Source: Ctenosaura bakeri
Taxonomy: Eukaryota > Chordata > Lepidosauria > Squamata > Iguanidae
Direction: 5' to 3'
DNA: 64,000 nucleotides
Assembly (NCBI GenBank): GCA_948474755.1
Contig: CAOLHI010000148.1
Coordinates: forward strand, 790,478 to 854,477
The position numbers and the translations under genes were made by a program. The notes beneath the pieces are model-generated. The model saw nothing but the letters and a program-made list of their open reading frames with translations, was not told the DNA's origin and ran no database searches. How positions within the stretch are numbered: position 1 is the first letter of the stretch; every line of letters begins with the position of its first letter. Below, piece after piece: positions 33,867 through 46,366 of this stretch.

Positions 33867-35506
33867 AGGTCTCCCCCTCCATGAGCAGACCTTTCTTTCT
33901 GCCCTCAAAGAAGATGTTCTACTGCCTCTGGAATGCCTTCCTAAGTGCCCTACACTGGAAAGTGAACTCAGACTAGAGTCAGTAAAGGGTACCTGGTTTA
34001 GATTATAATTCATGGCTCCCCTCTCTGCTGCTGACAGAGAGTTAGGATGTTGCAAATTTGCAGATTCTTTGTCACTTTAGCTTTTAGCACTTTGTTCTAT
34101 TTAAAGAATGATAGATTGATTTATCTGATCTAAGCATTAAGAAGAATAATTTAGGCCAAATCTTAACTCTGTTTATTTTAATGAGCAGTATGATGGGACA
34201 ATCCATACAAGTAGAATTTGACTCATCTTCTGAATGCTCATTAAATTTCTTTTATATTTACAGCATGCATTACCAACATAGCAGTAAACAATGCTGGGCC
34301 TCACAGTAGTTTTTCATAATGATCTCCCATGCTAAGATCTTCTTGCTTTCCATCAGTCTAACACTAATATTACTAGAAGGTTTGATTACTTTCAACTTTC
34401 ACTGAAACTACAAAAGCTGCAGGCAATTTGCATGCTGTAGTAAAGTCTTTTCCCCTGTCTTATTTTCCTCTTATTTTTCTTTCCTCTTTTAGCATTGATG
34501 TACGTGTATTAATATTTATACAAAAATATCCAAACCCTCCCTAGATGGATAAGGGTACTTCTTTGGCTGCTTCTGTGGTGAAGTCTCCGTCACTGTTCTT
34601 CATTATAAAGTCCTTGTTTACAGGACTTTACAACCCAAGGATAAAACTCATTTGCTTTACAGTCATGTGGACTGGGGAAAAATCAACAATTCCATGCAAG
34701 AGAGCCATCTTCTTTCTGCAATGTCTTCCAACTCTGTGAGCCTATGGAGAGCATAATTAGAGGCAGCAGAGAAGCCACCGTGGGGTGGGGGGAAATGTGA
34801 AGTATAAAGCATTTAGATGTGTAATTTTTAGTTTTAGGGTCACAAAGTCTTGCTCTTTCTCCCAGACAGCACTTCTAGTATTTATCTCACTAGGATAAAA
34901 AAGCTACAGTTCATTAAATATTTAAGCCCTCTACACAATGTATTTTAAGTAATCTCATATTACCTCATGCCCAGCAACGGAAGCGTATTGTGCTACAAAT
35001 TTCCCTGACTTGAAATTAACATTATGGCAAGATGTTTTGAAAAGCTCATCTGAACTATCTACAAGCTATTAAAAGAAATCATGTGAAATTTAATCTAGAA
35101 TATTCTTTAAAATAAATAAAAAATGGCTGTTTTATCTCACCACATGATTTAGTGTTTGGGATATGTTGTCCACATCTTGAATTACTATAACTATGCAGAA
35201 TTAAGTCATTTATTGCACATAAAGCAATAATAAATGGCCTGTTTCCTTTGACCGCTTCTTGGTCCTTTAAAAATATTCTCTGTGTTTCTGGATAATCAAG
35301 CATGCTTGGCCAGGTTTCAGTGGACAGGGCAAAAAGTGCATTCTGTTCTTATCTAAGCCCTAGGATGAATCATGGTGGTATTTTGAATCAGAGAGACAAA
35401 ATATACAGAATTTTGTGCCCTCCTATCCCTTTCTCCTCTGAGTTCCATCAAGAATAGGAAACTAGAGTAAGTATCACTGTCTATTTTGTACCACCTGAAC
35501 TGGGAT
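33867..35506. other. MPPED2 intron, no feature recognised
   Basis: Part of the intron between the last two visible coding exons. No transposon ends or exon-like frames that I can support. Confidence 0.5.
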
Positions 35507-35570
35507 TTGTTGTTGCTGTTATTTACTGTTAAGTCAATTTTGATTTATAGCAATCCTAAGAATGAGAGAA
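35507..35570 (-). repeat. SINE or Bov-B 3'-end fragment
   Basis: TTGTTGTTGCTGTTATTTACTG followed by TAAGTCAATTTTGATTTATA is the complement of a Bov-B-type 3' end with its CAA tail. Too short to tell SINE from LINE. Confidence 0.55.
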
Positions 35571-35585
35571 CCCTAAAAACAATAA

Positions 35586-35764
35586 GGCCATTTCTGCACG
35601 ACACTCTTATAGCACGATGATTCCACTTTAACCTCCTATGGAATCCTGGGGTTTGCAGTTTTGGGAGGGGCCAACCGGCCCCTCCCGGAACTGCAAATCC
35701 CAGGATTTCATACGAGGTTGAAAGTGGAATCATCGCGCTATAAGAGTGTCATGTGGAAACGTTC
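35586..35764. mobile_element. Palindromic MITE, 179 bp, TAA target duplication, in MPPED2 intron
   Basis: Flanked by TAA at 35583-35585 and 35765-35767. The arms pair as GACACTCTTATAGC with GCTATAAGAGTGTC, and GGGGTTTGCAGTTTTGGGAG with CTCCCGGAACTGCAAATCCC. Same short subtype as 29745-29924 and 37245-37424. Confidence 0.87.
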
Positions 35765-36807
35765 TAAGAATCATCCACAGATCTGCTCAAGTCTTACAAA
35801 TTCAGGACTGTGGCTTCCCAGACTGAATCAATCTATTTGTAAGATGGTATCTCCTTTCCAACTGCCTAACAGTTTACCAATCATTACCAATAGTGGCATA
35901 GTGTTCAATTCTGCCTATCACAGAGTGACTAAGATTTCTCTTTTAATACTGAAAATCAGAGTTTCTCAACCAGGGTTTCCTGGAATCCTGTGGTTTCACA
36001 AGAGATTGTTAGGGATTCTGTGAGAGATCATGACTGAAAGAAAGAACACTTTTTATGCTATAGATATAATAAATTTTTATGCAGGAGTTCCCTGAGAAGT
36101 GAAAATTATTTCAAGGGTTCCTCCCAGGTAAAAAGGTTGAGAAAGGTGCTGTGGAAAACCAGTGTACCTGAAGCATTAGAAGCCAGGTATGAAGATGTAT
36201 CTTCTTTTCATTTATTGTAACCCCAATGTATAGACTTTGATAAAACTGTGACTGACATCAACACCTGAGTTCAAGAACAAATCCTTCCCTAGATCAACAC
36301 CATTCTAAGGTTTAATAGTTCAAAACTTGAGACCAACCATAAATTATGTCACACTTGTCAAAATGTTTTAAATAACCTTGTGTTATTATCACAGGCGCTT
36401 ATTGTAAGCAACACGTATTGTAGCATTAACCCAAGACATTTTCCTAGACAAAGCAAAAAACAAACATTTCAAAAGGTCTTTGCTGCACCATTTAATTCCA
36501 TCATTGATTTTTTTGCCCCTATGCTTTAGATGTCTTATCTCCCTTCTCCTATCTTGCAATGGGCCTCACAATGTTACATGTTAAGGCCTGATCCCACCCT
36601 TACACTGTCACAAATATAACTAACAGTTGAATCCTATGCATGTTTAGCCTAACAGCCATCCATCATTATGCCCTACAATTACTACTTTTCCTATCACAAA
36701 TTTAATAATATGGGGCTGGGGTTGCAAATGTTTTTTGTATCTGTATGTTCTTACAAAAGTCTCACTCGCATAGAAGTTCTGACTAAATTGAATGTGTGTT
36801 TGTGTGT

Positions 36808-37011
36808 ATGTGCCTTCAAACTGCCTGTTGACTTATGGTGACCCCATGAATTTCAGAGGATTTTCTTAGGCAAGGAATACTCAAGAGGTGATGTCTGCCA
36901 GTCCCTTCCTCTGGTATTCTTTGGCAGTCTCCTATCCGTGTACTAACCAGGGCTTAGCTTCCAAGATCAGATGGGATCCGGTATCTTCAGGGTATTTAGG
37001 CTCTGTACTTG
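36808..37011 (-). repeat. 5S rRNA-derived SINE with Bov-B-like 3' end
   Basis: Plus strand TGCCTTCAAACTGCCTGTTG is the complement of the Bov-B-like end. The segment from TATCCGTGTACTAACCAGGG through TTCCAAGATCAGATGGGAT to GGGTATTTAGGC is the complement of 5S rRNA. It is the more complete of the two 5S-type copies in this window. Confidence 0.87.
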
Positions 37012-37244
37012 GTATTAGTTTGACAATCCTCTTCTGATTTAAAAATGCCACAGAGATTTGCAGTACAGGTCTGATTCAAAAGATGTGCCAAAAGATGTGG
37101 GATTAGGAATATTCAGAAGTCTCTTGTGTTGTAATTGCCTTCTAGTGGCTCAACTCTTCTTATGCCAGCATAATACTCTTCTATCAGCTGATCTCAAAGA
37201 TAAGCTAGCAGAGGGATCTGCCATACAACTGCACAGCTGACTTA

Positions 37245-37424
37245 GGCCATTTCTGCACTAGACTATTATAGCACTTTTATTCCACTTGCAACATCCTATG
37301 GAATCCAAGGGTTTGCAGTTCTGGGAGAGGCCAGTCAGCCCCGCCCAAAACTGCAAACCCCAGGATTCCATAGGATGTTGCAAGTGGAATAACAGTGCTG
37401 TAACAGTCTAGTGCAGAAATGGCC
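37245..37424. mobile_element. Palindromic MITE, 180 bp, in MPPED2 intron
   Basis: Arms GGCCATTTCTGCACTAGACT and AGTCTAGTGCAGAAATGGCC are exact complements, and the interior pairs along most of its length. The flanks are TTA and TGG, so no target duplication remains. It ends about 270 bases from the 3' side of the MPPED2 exon at 37693. Confidence 0.85.
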
Positions 37425-37692
37425 TGGGTATCAGCTGGCAGAACAAAAAGCGGCACAGAGAAGGGGAAAGGGAGGAGCTGAGTTATGCCAAATACAAGCC
37501 TCCTTCAGGTCAAAGAAAACATCCATTATGCTGGCACAAAGTTAGGTCAAGGCAGTGCTAAGAAATTTCTAGCATCTCTACACTCATGGAGGTTGGGATT
37601 CAATGGCCTGCTGTTGGCTCAGCCATCTTTACAAGCTGGGCTTGTGTTCTTACTTTGGCACTGCCTTAGCAAATGTTAAGTCTCTTTCTTAC

Positions 37693-37806
37693 CTTCATGG
37701 ATTCCACCGAAGACATGGAGTTTTGGTCTTACTCGTCTTTGTACTGTGTTTAACAGTTCCACGCAGCCAACTCTTTGCAGCTCCTTTGGAACCCAGTCTC
37801 GAAAAC
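37693..37806 (-). CDS. MPPED2: MPPED2, penultimate coding exon
   Basis: 114 bases between an acceptor (TTTTGCTTTTAG) and a donor (GTAAGA) on the minus strand, phase 1 on both sides. It encodes 37 residues, from FRDWVPKELQRVGCVEL to RPKLHVFGGIHE. The last block is the fifth metallophosphoesterase motif, normally GHxH. Here the first His is replaced by Gly (HVFGGIHE, about residue 252), the known hallmark of MPPED2 that lowers metal-dependent catalysis. The split codons on both sides give Gly and join in frame with the neighbouring exons. Confidence 0.95.
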
Positions 37807-39584
37807 CTAAAAGCAAAATATAATCAATACTCTTAATTTTCGCTATTCAGGTAAGATTTCATGTAGACTTTCAGGAAACCATAACTCACAGAAGGTTTAT
37901 TGCATTATCTGTAACCCTAACATTTCCATTAAAGCACACAATGGCTTTTAAGAAACTTTTCATTGTCATTCTGCCTCTTATAGGTTCCTGGGTTTTTTTC
38001 CCCCACTGTGAGATTTGCCCCCACCATTCCAATTAACATTCTTCTCTACATAATTTGATTTATTAAACTACAGGTATAGAATCTTCTACATAACATTAGG
38101 CTCTATGACATTTATTCCCAGCAGCAGTGCATCTCCTTTCTTCCCCCTTCCTTGGTCTATCTTTAATTGCCTTTGCAGATTGGTCAAATAAGATTGCATA
38201 TAATAGTTACTTTCTCCACACACGGGACAGTATTAGCCTTAGCACCTCATCTGTACCAAATAGTCAAAATACAAGTAGTGTAAATCTCATGAAGTAAACA
38301 TAATAAAGCTTGTGAAAATGCCCTTTTCTCTTTGGCCTTGAGGAACAGTCAGCAGACAAATGCGACTGTGGGTACAGAGTATTCCTTTATAATGAAGACA
38401 AAGGGGAGTCCTACCTTACACAGAATTTTGTGTACGCCATACAAAGCTTTATTTTTATACTGAATAATTGGAATGAAGGAGTTTTCCTCCTGTGTTTATG
38501 CTTTGTAAATATGATGGAATTCTATGTGGAAGAGAACAGAGAAGTGTCTTCATGGCAGCTTGCATGCTCACTGCAGCTCCCGAATCAAGCAAGGAACCAC
38601 CCATGACTCTGAGACAAACAAGGTCTGCCAAAACTCTTGTTATTACTGTGACCTGGCCAATAAGGAACCAATTCCAGGGCAACTGTGAAAGGACTCTTAG
38701 TGGGTTTGCATTAATTGAATACTCTTAAAGAAAAAGCTGCTAGGTTCTACATATAATGCAGAAAATCCATAAGACCTGACATCAATTATTACAGAAGTCT
38801 GTGGTCTGTAATATTGCATGCATAAAGATCAGAAGGGTGGAAAGATCTGAGTGGGGGAAGAGCTAAATCAAATATGAATGGAGGCTGCACATTCATCCTT
38901 GGTGTTACTAAATCAACTTCAAAGATGTTACACCAGGAACAAATTTGGCCAATGCTATTTCATCACAGTGGGACATTCATTCAGCTGCTTCATGTCATTC
39001 ATTTCTTATGTAGCTAATATAAAAGTAAAGTTAAGTACAAAGTTAAAAAGCAGAAATTGTGGCATAATTTTCATACAGGTTAAGGTCTAGTATGTGAAGG
39101 ATAAGTAATAAGTTGGTAATTATATATAGCAATGTGACTCACAATCTAAATTAAAGAAACAAATTGAATCCAACATCCTGGTAAGACTACTGAAACATCC
39201 TGCAATTAACATATTCAAATACTCAGTGAAAGCAAACATAAAGTTAGAAATCATTTCATCCACTGTATTTTAAGACATGACTAAAACGTTGTATCAAAAT
39301 GAGAAGCCCCTGACCAAATTTCAGCTAGCACTGAGCTTCAGAAGTTGAGGGCTTACTGTTGCCTCTTGAGGATGGAAAGCAAACATTGGAGAATAAAAGA
39401 ATGATGAAGAAGAGAAAAGGAGATTACCTTACTAACTTGTAGTTAGCTATGGAGAGGATAAGTGGGAAGGGAATCAAATGAAGAAAAAACCCAAATAGCA
39501 TAGGTGGCAGCTGCACAACTGTGTATCATCTGGGGGAAGAGGAATGGCAGTGCTGGCACAAGTTGACAAGAAGGGGGAAAACAA
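37807..39584. other. MPPED2 intron, 3' flank of the nested retrotransposons
   Basis: Intronic DNA with no recognised repeats or exons. The open frames at about 38455-38728 on both strands have no supporting signals. Confidence 0.5.
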
Positions 39585-42500
39585 GTTGCTCACCTGTAAT
39601 TGTAGTTCCTTGAGGACTGTGAACTCTCTGTGAACTCACAAAAATGGATCATCTGCACCCGTGCAGTGCGTTGTTTGGAACCTTCTAGAGCTATCCACTA
39701 CACATTCTGGCAGCAGCACCTCCTTGTCTGGCACATGTGACCAAAGCAGTTCTCACTCAGTTCCTCAGTTCCCTGGATGCCGTAGCAGCAGCCAAGGAGG
39801 TAAGGAGAGCACTACAAGAGAGAGGAGGAAGGATGGGGTTGTGTGAGATCATAGATGACCATTGAAGAACTACAGTTACAGGTAAGCAACCTGTTCTTCT
39901 TTGTGGTCTCTGTGACTCACACAAGTAGGAGATAGAGGGCTGTTCACCATGGGAGGAGAGAGTATCATACAAGGCAGGAAAACAGCATGGCTCTCTCAAA
40001 TGCAGCTTCAGACCTGGACCTAGCATCCAATCTAGAATGGGAAATGAAGGTTGAAGGATGGGACCATGGGGCCACTCTGTAAACATTTTGCAGTGGGACA
40101 CCCCTCAAAAATGCAGTTGATACAACCACTGTCCTGTTGGAGTGGCTCTGCACATGAGCAGTAGAATCCCACTTCAAGAGTTTTAGGGCCCCAATTTGAG
40201 TAGTGCTGCCAAAAAACTGGCAGCCCTTTTTTGCCAAACAAATAACAAAGGAAAAGTACTTGGGATCTGAGGAAAGGAACAGTCCTGTCTACATAGAATG
40301 CTAGTTCCCATCAGACATCTGGACAACAAAGGGTGCATGCAAAATCTCAAGTGGGATTCTGCATCAGAGCAGGCAATGTAATGTTCTGATCAGGTGGTAA
40401 GCTAAAATCACCTTAAGTCAAAATGGATTGCAGACCACACTGGGTGATGCCTTCAGGGAGAGTGACACTAAAATGACTGTCTATAGAATTTTTGTGCAGT
40501 GTTTAGAAGAAGGGCTTCCAAAGGGGTCACTTTTGATCCCTCCTTCTCTCCCCTTGGGAGTTTTCACATAACACTGAGGCTTTCTCTGACACACCAGAAA
40601 CACCTTTGTGAGCAGAGATGATGCAAAGAGGCCCTCTGCCTGTCCAATCCACATGAACTGAAGTTTTGAATTGCCACCTGAAAGGGATCAAGATTGGAGA
40701 CCAAAAGTGTGGGAGAGATTCTCATGTGAGCTTGTGTCTGTGCTCCAGCCTGTCTTGCTATTAAAGAAGCCACCCTTGTCAAATCTGAAGTCTTCAACTG
40801 GTGTGAAAGGTCCAAAGAATGGAGCTGTGCATATCTCCATAAAGTGATGCCCCCTGCCAGCATCCTCCTACTGCAATGTGCAGTGTGTCTGGTGCTGTTT
40901 ATTTGCTGAGCCATCAGTCTGTTTGCTTTTCTTCTCCCCTCTAGGGAGAGAGTCATTCTATCACAGATCTTCCTCCACCTGAAGAATGACAGCCACTTTT
41001 CTGTCCTCCTCTAAGAGCTTGTCAATAAATGGAGCCTTTTTCTCCCACAGGAGTTGCTGGTATGCTCCCACGCATGCCTCATTATTTGATATACAGAAAG
41101 AAAGGGCATCTGTGGAGTAAAACTTACATGCCATGGCATCCACCTTCTTGCCTTCTCTATCCGCTGCATAGGATGTCTCTTTTGAAGGGACTTGGGAATG
41201 AGCCACCTCCACGATAACCAGATTTGGCTTGGATGGTACAAAGCTAGGTGTATCCCACTCCTATAACAAGATACAGCCCATTGATCTTTTTAAATACATC
41301 TTTTGAATTAAGACAGTGATGCCTAGGCCTTTCTCACAACTGTCTGAAAGGAAGGCAGAAGAAGAACGGATGCTGATGTTCAGGCTTGGCTTTGTATATG
41401 GAGGTATACAGAGTTGGAGACCTCAGGTTCTGGCTATTTCAGATCCAGATCCCAGGCATTTGCCATCTTCAACATCTGATCTGCAAATGATCATCAGGTG
41501 GAGAAGGTGGGCATGTTCTCGAATGCCACCAAATGATGCAGAAGAGGAATCAGAATCCCCATCAGACTCTGGTGACTCCTAATGAGACTGATCACCTGGA
41601 TACATTGGCAAGGATGAAGGGAGTTTGTTCACCTTGGTTCCAGAGACAGTACCAACAGCTGATGCAGCAAGGCTGGTGGTGATTAGTGACTTGATGCTGC
41701 AGGCTGTGCTGGACCCTATGCTGGCTCTTGAGAAGGGATCGAGGTCCCACAATGATCCAGAGATGCAGATTGTGCTCTGCTTGGTACCAAGGTAGATGAT
41801 AACAAAGTGGGTTGTGATCTTTGGTCCCTGCTATGGTGAAGCTTGCAAGGATTGAAATCTCCATGCTGATAATGTCAGTCCTCCATGTACTCATCATAGA
41901 CATACTCATGGGATGGAGAGCGTTTGTACAGGTAGCATGAACCTGAAGAGAGTAATACCTGTGTACCTCTCTATATTCCTATGACCATGTTACCCTGAGT
42001 TCTGACATCACTCCGATATTGACATTACTCTGATTTGTATCAGTTGTGGTGGTGCTCTCCTCAACCAAGGAGCCAAGATCAAGATCTAAGTGACTATGAT
42101 CCTGAGTGAGAGCTGCTGGATTCCAACCCTGACCATGAAAGGCAATGCCAACCAGATGGACAAGGTGATGAAAGAAGAGGACAATCCTTTACAGGTGGCA
42201 GTGAAGGAAGAGTCTGCCAGTGCAATCCAAAGGAAAAGAGCATGTCTCAGTGATGCCTCAACCATTTCACCCTCCAACTCTGCTCCAATGGAAAGAACTT
42301 GAGGAGACTGCTCTCTCCGACGACTCCCTATTGCTGTCTTCAAGATGGACAGGTAAGCGTCCAGACCCACTGAAATTGGAAATCCAGTGAAATTGGAGGC
42401 TGTAGGCATGCAGCCTATCATTGAGGTGGAGAAGTCTGAATTTGAGGATGGGTTCCTTTAATATCCTTTGCCCTCTTATTTTTGTGCCTTCTCTTCTCAG

Positions 42501-43190
42501 TATGGTTAAAGGACTCTGATGGAGGACAAACCTCAACACTGATTGATCTGCCCAGCAGTTTAGACTGAGCAGCAGACCCCAAGACAGGGAACATGAAAGT
42601 GTCTCTTGGTTTCTTGGCATGGGGAGCTGTCTCCTGCACAGATCTCTTCATCACCACCCATGCAGAAGAACTAGAGGTAGTCGGAGTTAAGGTAGATCAC
42701 TGCATCACAGAGGAACAGCTAGAGGCAATCCCAGCAGAGGCCGAGTAGAGAGACCTATTTTCTGCTGCTGTACTAGCTGACTTCAAAGCATTCTCCCAAA
42801 GGAGAGCTTTGAGTCTAGAGGAGCAGTTTTGGTGTGCATGTGGAGTGAATGCTTGGGAATGTGTGGAGGCCCCCCAAATCAGGGCCCTCACCAAAGCACA
42901 GTAGACACTTGGAGTGGTCTTCCTTCTCTGGGATTTTGGCTTCACAAAATAAACACCTCTTAAATGAGTCCAAAAAGGCCATAAGCCCTTGGTAGCTCAC
43001 TCAAACAAGAATGAAGCAACGAGCTGAAGCAATAAGCTGACCTCTGCAAACCAAAGTCAATCAAGTCCATAAGTCATGCCAGAAAAACACTGAAAACCTA
43101 GCCAAAATGCAATCTGAGAGAAATAAGAGAGAAATCCAAAGCCAATTTTACTGTATCCATAAGACAAACCAAAAGTCTCAAGAAGGACAA
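39585..43190 (-). mobile_element. Outer DIRS-type retrotransposon, 3' part (degraded, deleted)
   Basis: Left section of an old tyrosine-recombinase retrotransposon; its other end is at 51044-51230. From 39585 the terminal repeat (TTGCTCACCTGTAATTGTAG) is followed at about 39845-39920 by a complementary copy (CTACAGTTACAGGTAAGCAA), the internal complementary region expected of DIRS elements. Minus-strand reading gives the recombinase C-terminus (about 40237-39965; the segment VPLQNVYRVAPWSHP matches the inner copy), then gag-like segments at 41212-40564 and 43000-42267. Reverse transcriptase, RNase H and most of the recombinase are missing. Frames are broken throughout. Confidence 0.8.
42267..43000 (-). 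pseudogene. Outer DIRS gag N-terminal remnant with zinc knuckle
   Basis: In pieces of different frames. The start (about 42960-42890) encodes a cysteine-rich motif of the form CLFC-x9-HSKC-x2-C followed by FGEGPD, the C-x2-C/H-x3-C-x2-C pattern also seen in the inner copy at about 50740-50670. Further on comes a basic, serine-rich region (KRSVQETAPHAKKPRDT). Frames are interrupted by stops. Confidence 0.6.
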
Positions 43191-43742
43191 GTTGCCTACC
43201 TGTAACTGGAGTTCTTTGAGTGGTCATCTGTGAACTCACACATATGGGATTATCTGTGTCTGTGCAGTACTGTCTCAGAAACTTCTAGAGCTCTAGGCTT
43301 AGCATTTTGGCAGGAACTCTGCTCCTTCCCCTGATGGCATATAAGGGCCCTGGCGCACTTGCCATTAGTTCCTTGACCGCTGCAGCACATCTGGCACCAG
43401 GAAGAAGGCATGGCATGAAGAGGGGAGGTTGGCCAGGATTGTGTGAGATCACTGATGAGCACTCGAAGAACTCCAGTTACAGGTAGGCAACCTGTCCTTC
43501 TTCTTCATGGTCTCTATGACTCACACATATGGGAGATTAGCAAGCTATGGTCAAGGAGGCGGGAGTGCCATGTGGAACCTAGACAACCCAATCTATTGTA
43601 AACATAGCCCACCAAGAAATGCTAGGCAAGTACCAACATGTTTAGCTTTATAATGATCAAAGGCTAAAAGGAAGTCAATAATAACATAAGGCATAACGGT
43701 TCAAAAAGGACATGTACAAGAACAATTATCACATGGGTGATA

Positions 43743-44763
43743 TCACTGAACTGAGGAGAACAAAACCGTCCTCCCAAATGCAGCATCATTGGAGAAGCGT
43801 TGGTCAATTCTATAGTGAGAGATAAAAGTCATGGACTGTGACCAGATAGCAGCCCTGCAAATGTCTTGCAGTGGAATTTCTCTCAGAAAGGCTGCTGAGG
43901 CTGAGAGGGCCCTGGTGGCATGGCTCCTAATCTGAGGAGAGGGATCCTTCCTTGCCAGTTCATAAGCAAGTCTAATCGTGGAGGTCACTCATTTGGAGAG
44001 TCTTTGTGAAGAAACAGGCAGTCCTTTTTTTGTAGAAGAATAACAAGGAAACAGTCTTTGAGACTTTCTAAATTCTGCAGTCTGTTGAATATAGAAGGCC
44101 AGGGCTCGATGGACATCCAAAGCATGTAAAGATTTTTCCAGATCAGAGGATGAGTTTTGGAAGAAGGTTGAGAGAACAATACCCTAATTAAGATGGAAGG
44201 CAGAGACTATTTTCAGCAAAATGTGATATCAGCCTGAGGACCACCTTGTTCTGATAAAAATGAAGGATGAAGTGTGCACAGTTCACTAGCCCTCTGTGCG
44301 GATGAGATGGAACGAGAAAGGCTGTCTTCCATGAGAGCAGTCTGATGTCACACGTGGCCATTGGCTTGAAGGGCCTTCTGGACAGCTGGAAAAGTACTAA
44401 GGAGAGGTTCCAGCCGGGGACTGGTGGTTGTACTGGAGGGTATAGGTGCTTGTACCCTTTAGAATATGTGTGCAGCAGTGGGTCTGCAAAGCATGAGGGT
44501 CTACCCATATGCTGCAGGTGAGACAAAACTGCCAATAAGTAGCATCGGACCGATGAGAAGGAAAGACCTTTCTCAGCTAGCGAAGAAAGAAATTCCAGAA
44601 GGTGCACAGTATCAAAGTGGTTGATATCAAGCTGGCAAAGTCGAAAGAATTCAATGAACTTCAATACCTTATAGGAGTAGGCACAGGTTGTCAATGGTTT
44701 GTGGGCTGCCTCTATGACTTGTCGAATTGCCAGAGGCAGAGATGTCACATGAGCAAATTCCAC
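43743..44763 (-). pseudogene. Inner DIRS tyrosine recombinase (broken)
   Basis: Minus strand. An N-terminal SAM-like core-binding part is open at 44763-44188 (LTTCAYSYKVLKFIEFFRLC, then LSFSSVRCYLLAVLSHLQH). The catalytic half continues in other frames: LHALDVHRALAF (about 44130), then QIRSHATRAL with the conserved His and Arg, and CRAAIWSQSMTFISHYRID with the candidate nucleophilic tyrosine, ending near 43743. At least two frame changes and a degraded first arginine region make it inactive. In DIRS elements this enzyme integrates a circular cDNA. Confidence 0.85.
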
Positions 44764-45005
44764 ACTGTGAGCTTGAGGCTAGTGACATCCAGATAGTGGA
44801 TGGTCCCTTCATTCAGGATCAGCAAGTCTGGTCTGGGTTGAAGCCTCCGATACCGAGACTTCGATAACAGCAGTAGCGGGGCAAACCAAGTTTGACGTGG
44901 CCACCACGGGGTGATTAAGATTGCTGATGCTTGGTCTCAGCAGATCTTTTCCAGTACCCTTGTGATGAGAGGGAATGGTGGAAAGAGGTAGACAGTCGGG
45001 CCTGT

Positions 45006-46366
45006 TCATTGGAACACGAATGCGTCCCCCAGGGACCCCTGTCCCAGTCCGCTCCTCAAGCAGAAGAGGTGGCATTGGGAATTGGACGGGGAGGCAAAGA
45101 GATTGATGAGCTGGGTCTTCCACATGTCGAATACTTCCTGAAGAACAGACTCCTCAAGCCCCCATTTGTGGGATATTGGGGTTTGACTGAGGTGGTCTGC
45201 TGTCGTGTTCTGTGTGCTGGGAAGGTTGAGAGCCATAAGGTGGATCTGATGGGGAAGACACCAGTTCCATAGTTGGAGAGCCAATGTTAGAAGAGACTTC
45301 AACTGCATGCCGCTCTGTTTGCTTATGTAGTAGGTGACCGTGGTGTTGCCCATTAATATTTGTACTGTCCAGTTGGCGAGTACATCCTCGAAGGCTACGA
45401 GTGCCTTGATAACTGCTAGCATCTCAAGGGCACTGATGTGGTATGTGCTGAACACGCTCGACCATCGACCTCTTATTGTTAGGTCCTGGGAGTGGGCGCC
45501 CCAGCCCTCTAGGGAAGCATTCATCGTGATCAACATCGAGGGTTCTGGGAAGATGGAATGGCATGCCGGTCAGGATGTTCCGTGGCTCCTTCCACCAGGC
45601 AAGGGACAGGAGAACTTGTCTCGGGACCGAAAGGTGGGGGTGTGGGCTGTCAAGAAGAGGGTCGAATACACTCAGAAACCAGCTCTGCAGGGGTCTCATG
45701 TGCAGCCTTGTGAGTGGGACCACGGGCGTTGTCGAGGCCATAAGGCCCAGAAAGACCTGGATCAACTGAGTAGAGGTTTACCAGTTTCTTTGCAGTTTCG
45801 ATATCGAGTTGAAGAGTCGAGTGACGTGGTCTTGTGGAGGGAAGGCGAGTTGACGAGTGGAGTCGAGAACTGCTCCGATGAAGCTTATGTGTTGAGCTGG
45901 GTGAAGATGTGACTTGTCCAGGTTGACCATGAGGCCCAGTTTCTTGAGAAGATGAAGAGTTATCTGAAGGTCGTGGAACCTGGAACTGGAGACAATTAGC
46001 CAACTGTCTGTATACAGGAAGAGGACGACCCTGCGCTGCCGAAGAGCCGCTGCTACCACCACCATATTATTTGGTGAACACACACGGAGCTGTGTTCAGG
46101 CCAAAGGGGAGCACTTGAAACCGGAACGCCCTCCTGCCAACTGCAAAAGCAAGGAATTTTCTGTCATCTTTCCAAATGGCAAAATGAAAACATGTGTCTT
46201 TGAGGTCTAGTGTTGCAAACCAGTCTTCTCTCCGAAGGAGGGGAAGAATGGACTTGAGGGACACCATCTGAAACTTGTTGGGCTTGATGTAGTGATTTAC
46301 TCCTCGAAGATCCAGAATGGGACGAACTCCTCCTCCTTTCTTGGAGACCAGGAATTTCAATTTCAA
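45006..46366 (-). pseudogene. Inner DIRS reverse transcriptase and RNase H (broken)
   Basis: The first RT part (46366-46067) has KKGGGVRPILDLRGVN, WFATLDLKDTCFHF and FQVLPFGLNTAP. The next frame (46083-45778) has the catalytic-loop region, but YxDD reads YTDS, so a metal-binding Asp is lost. RNase H follows (45536-45006) with LITMNASLEGWGAHSQ, where the usual Asp is Asn, and the later LEMLAVIKAL and ADHLSQ motifs. Upstream coding sequence continues across the LINE insertion at 48406-47996 (IEPIPFSTLQTGFSSRYFLV). Dead enzyme. Confidence 0.88.

Noticed and set aside
45334..45912. Long plus-strand open frame of 192 codons
   Set aside because: It lies antisense to the DIRS reverse transcriptase and RNase H and has no family features of its own.
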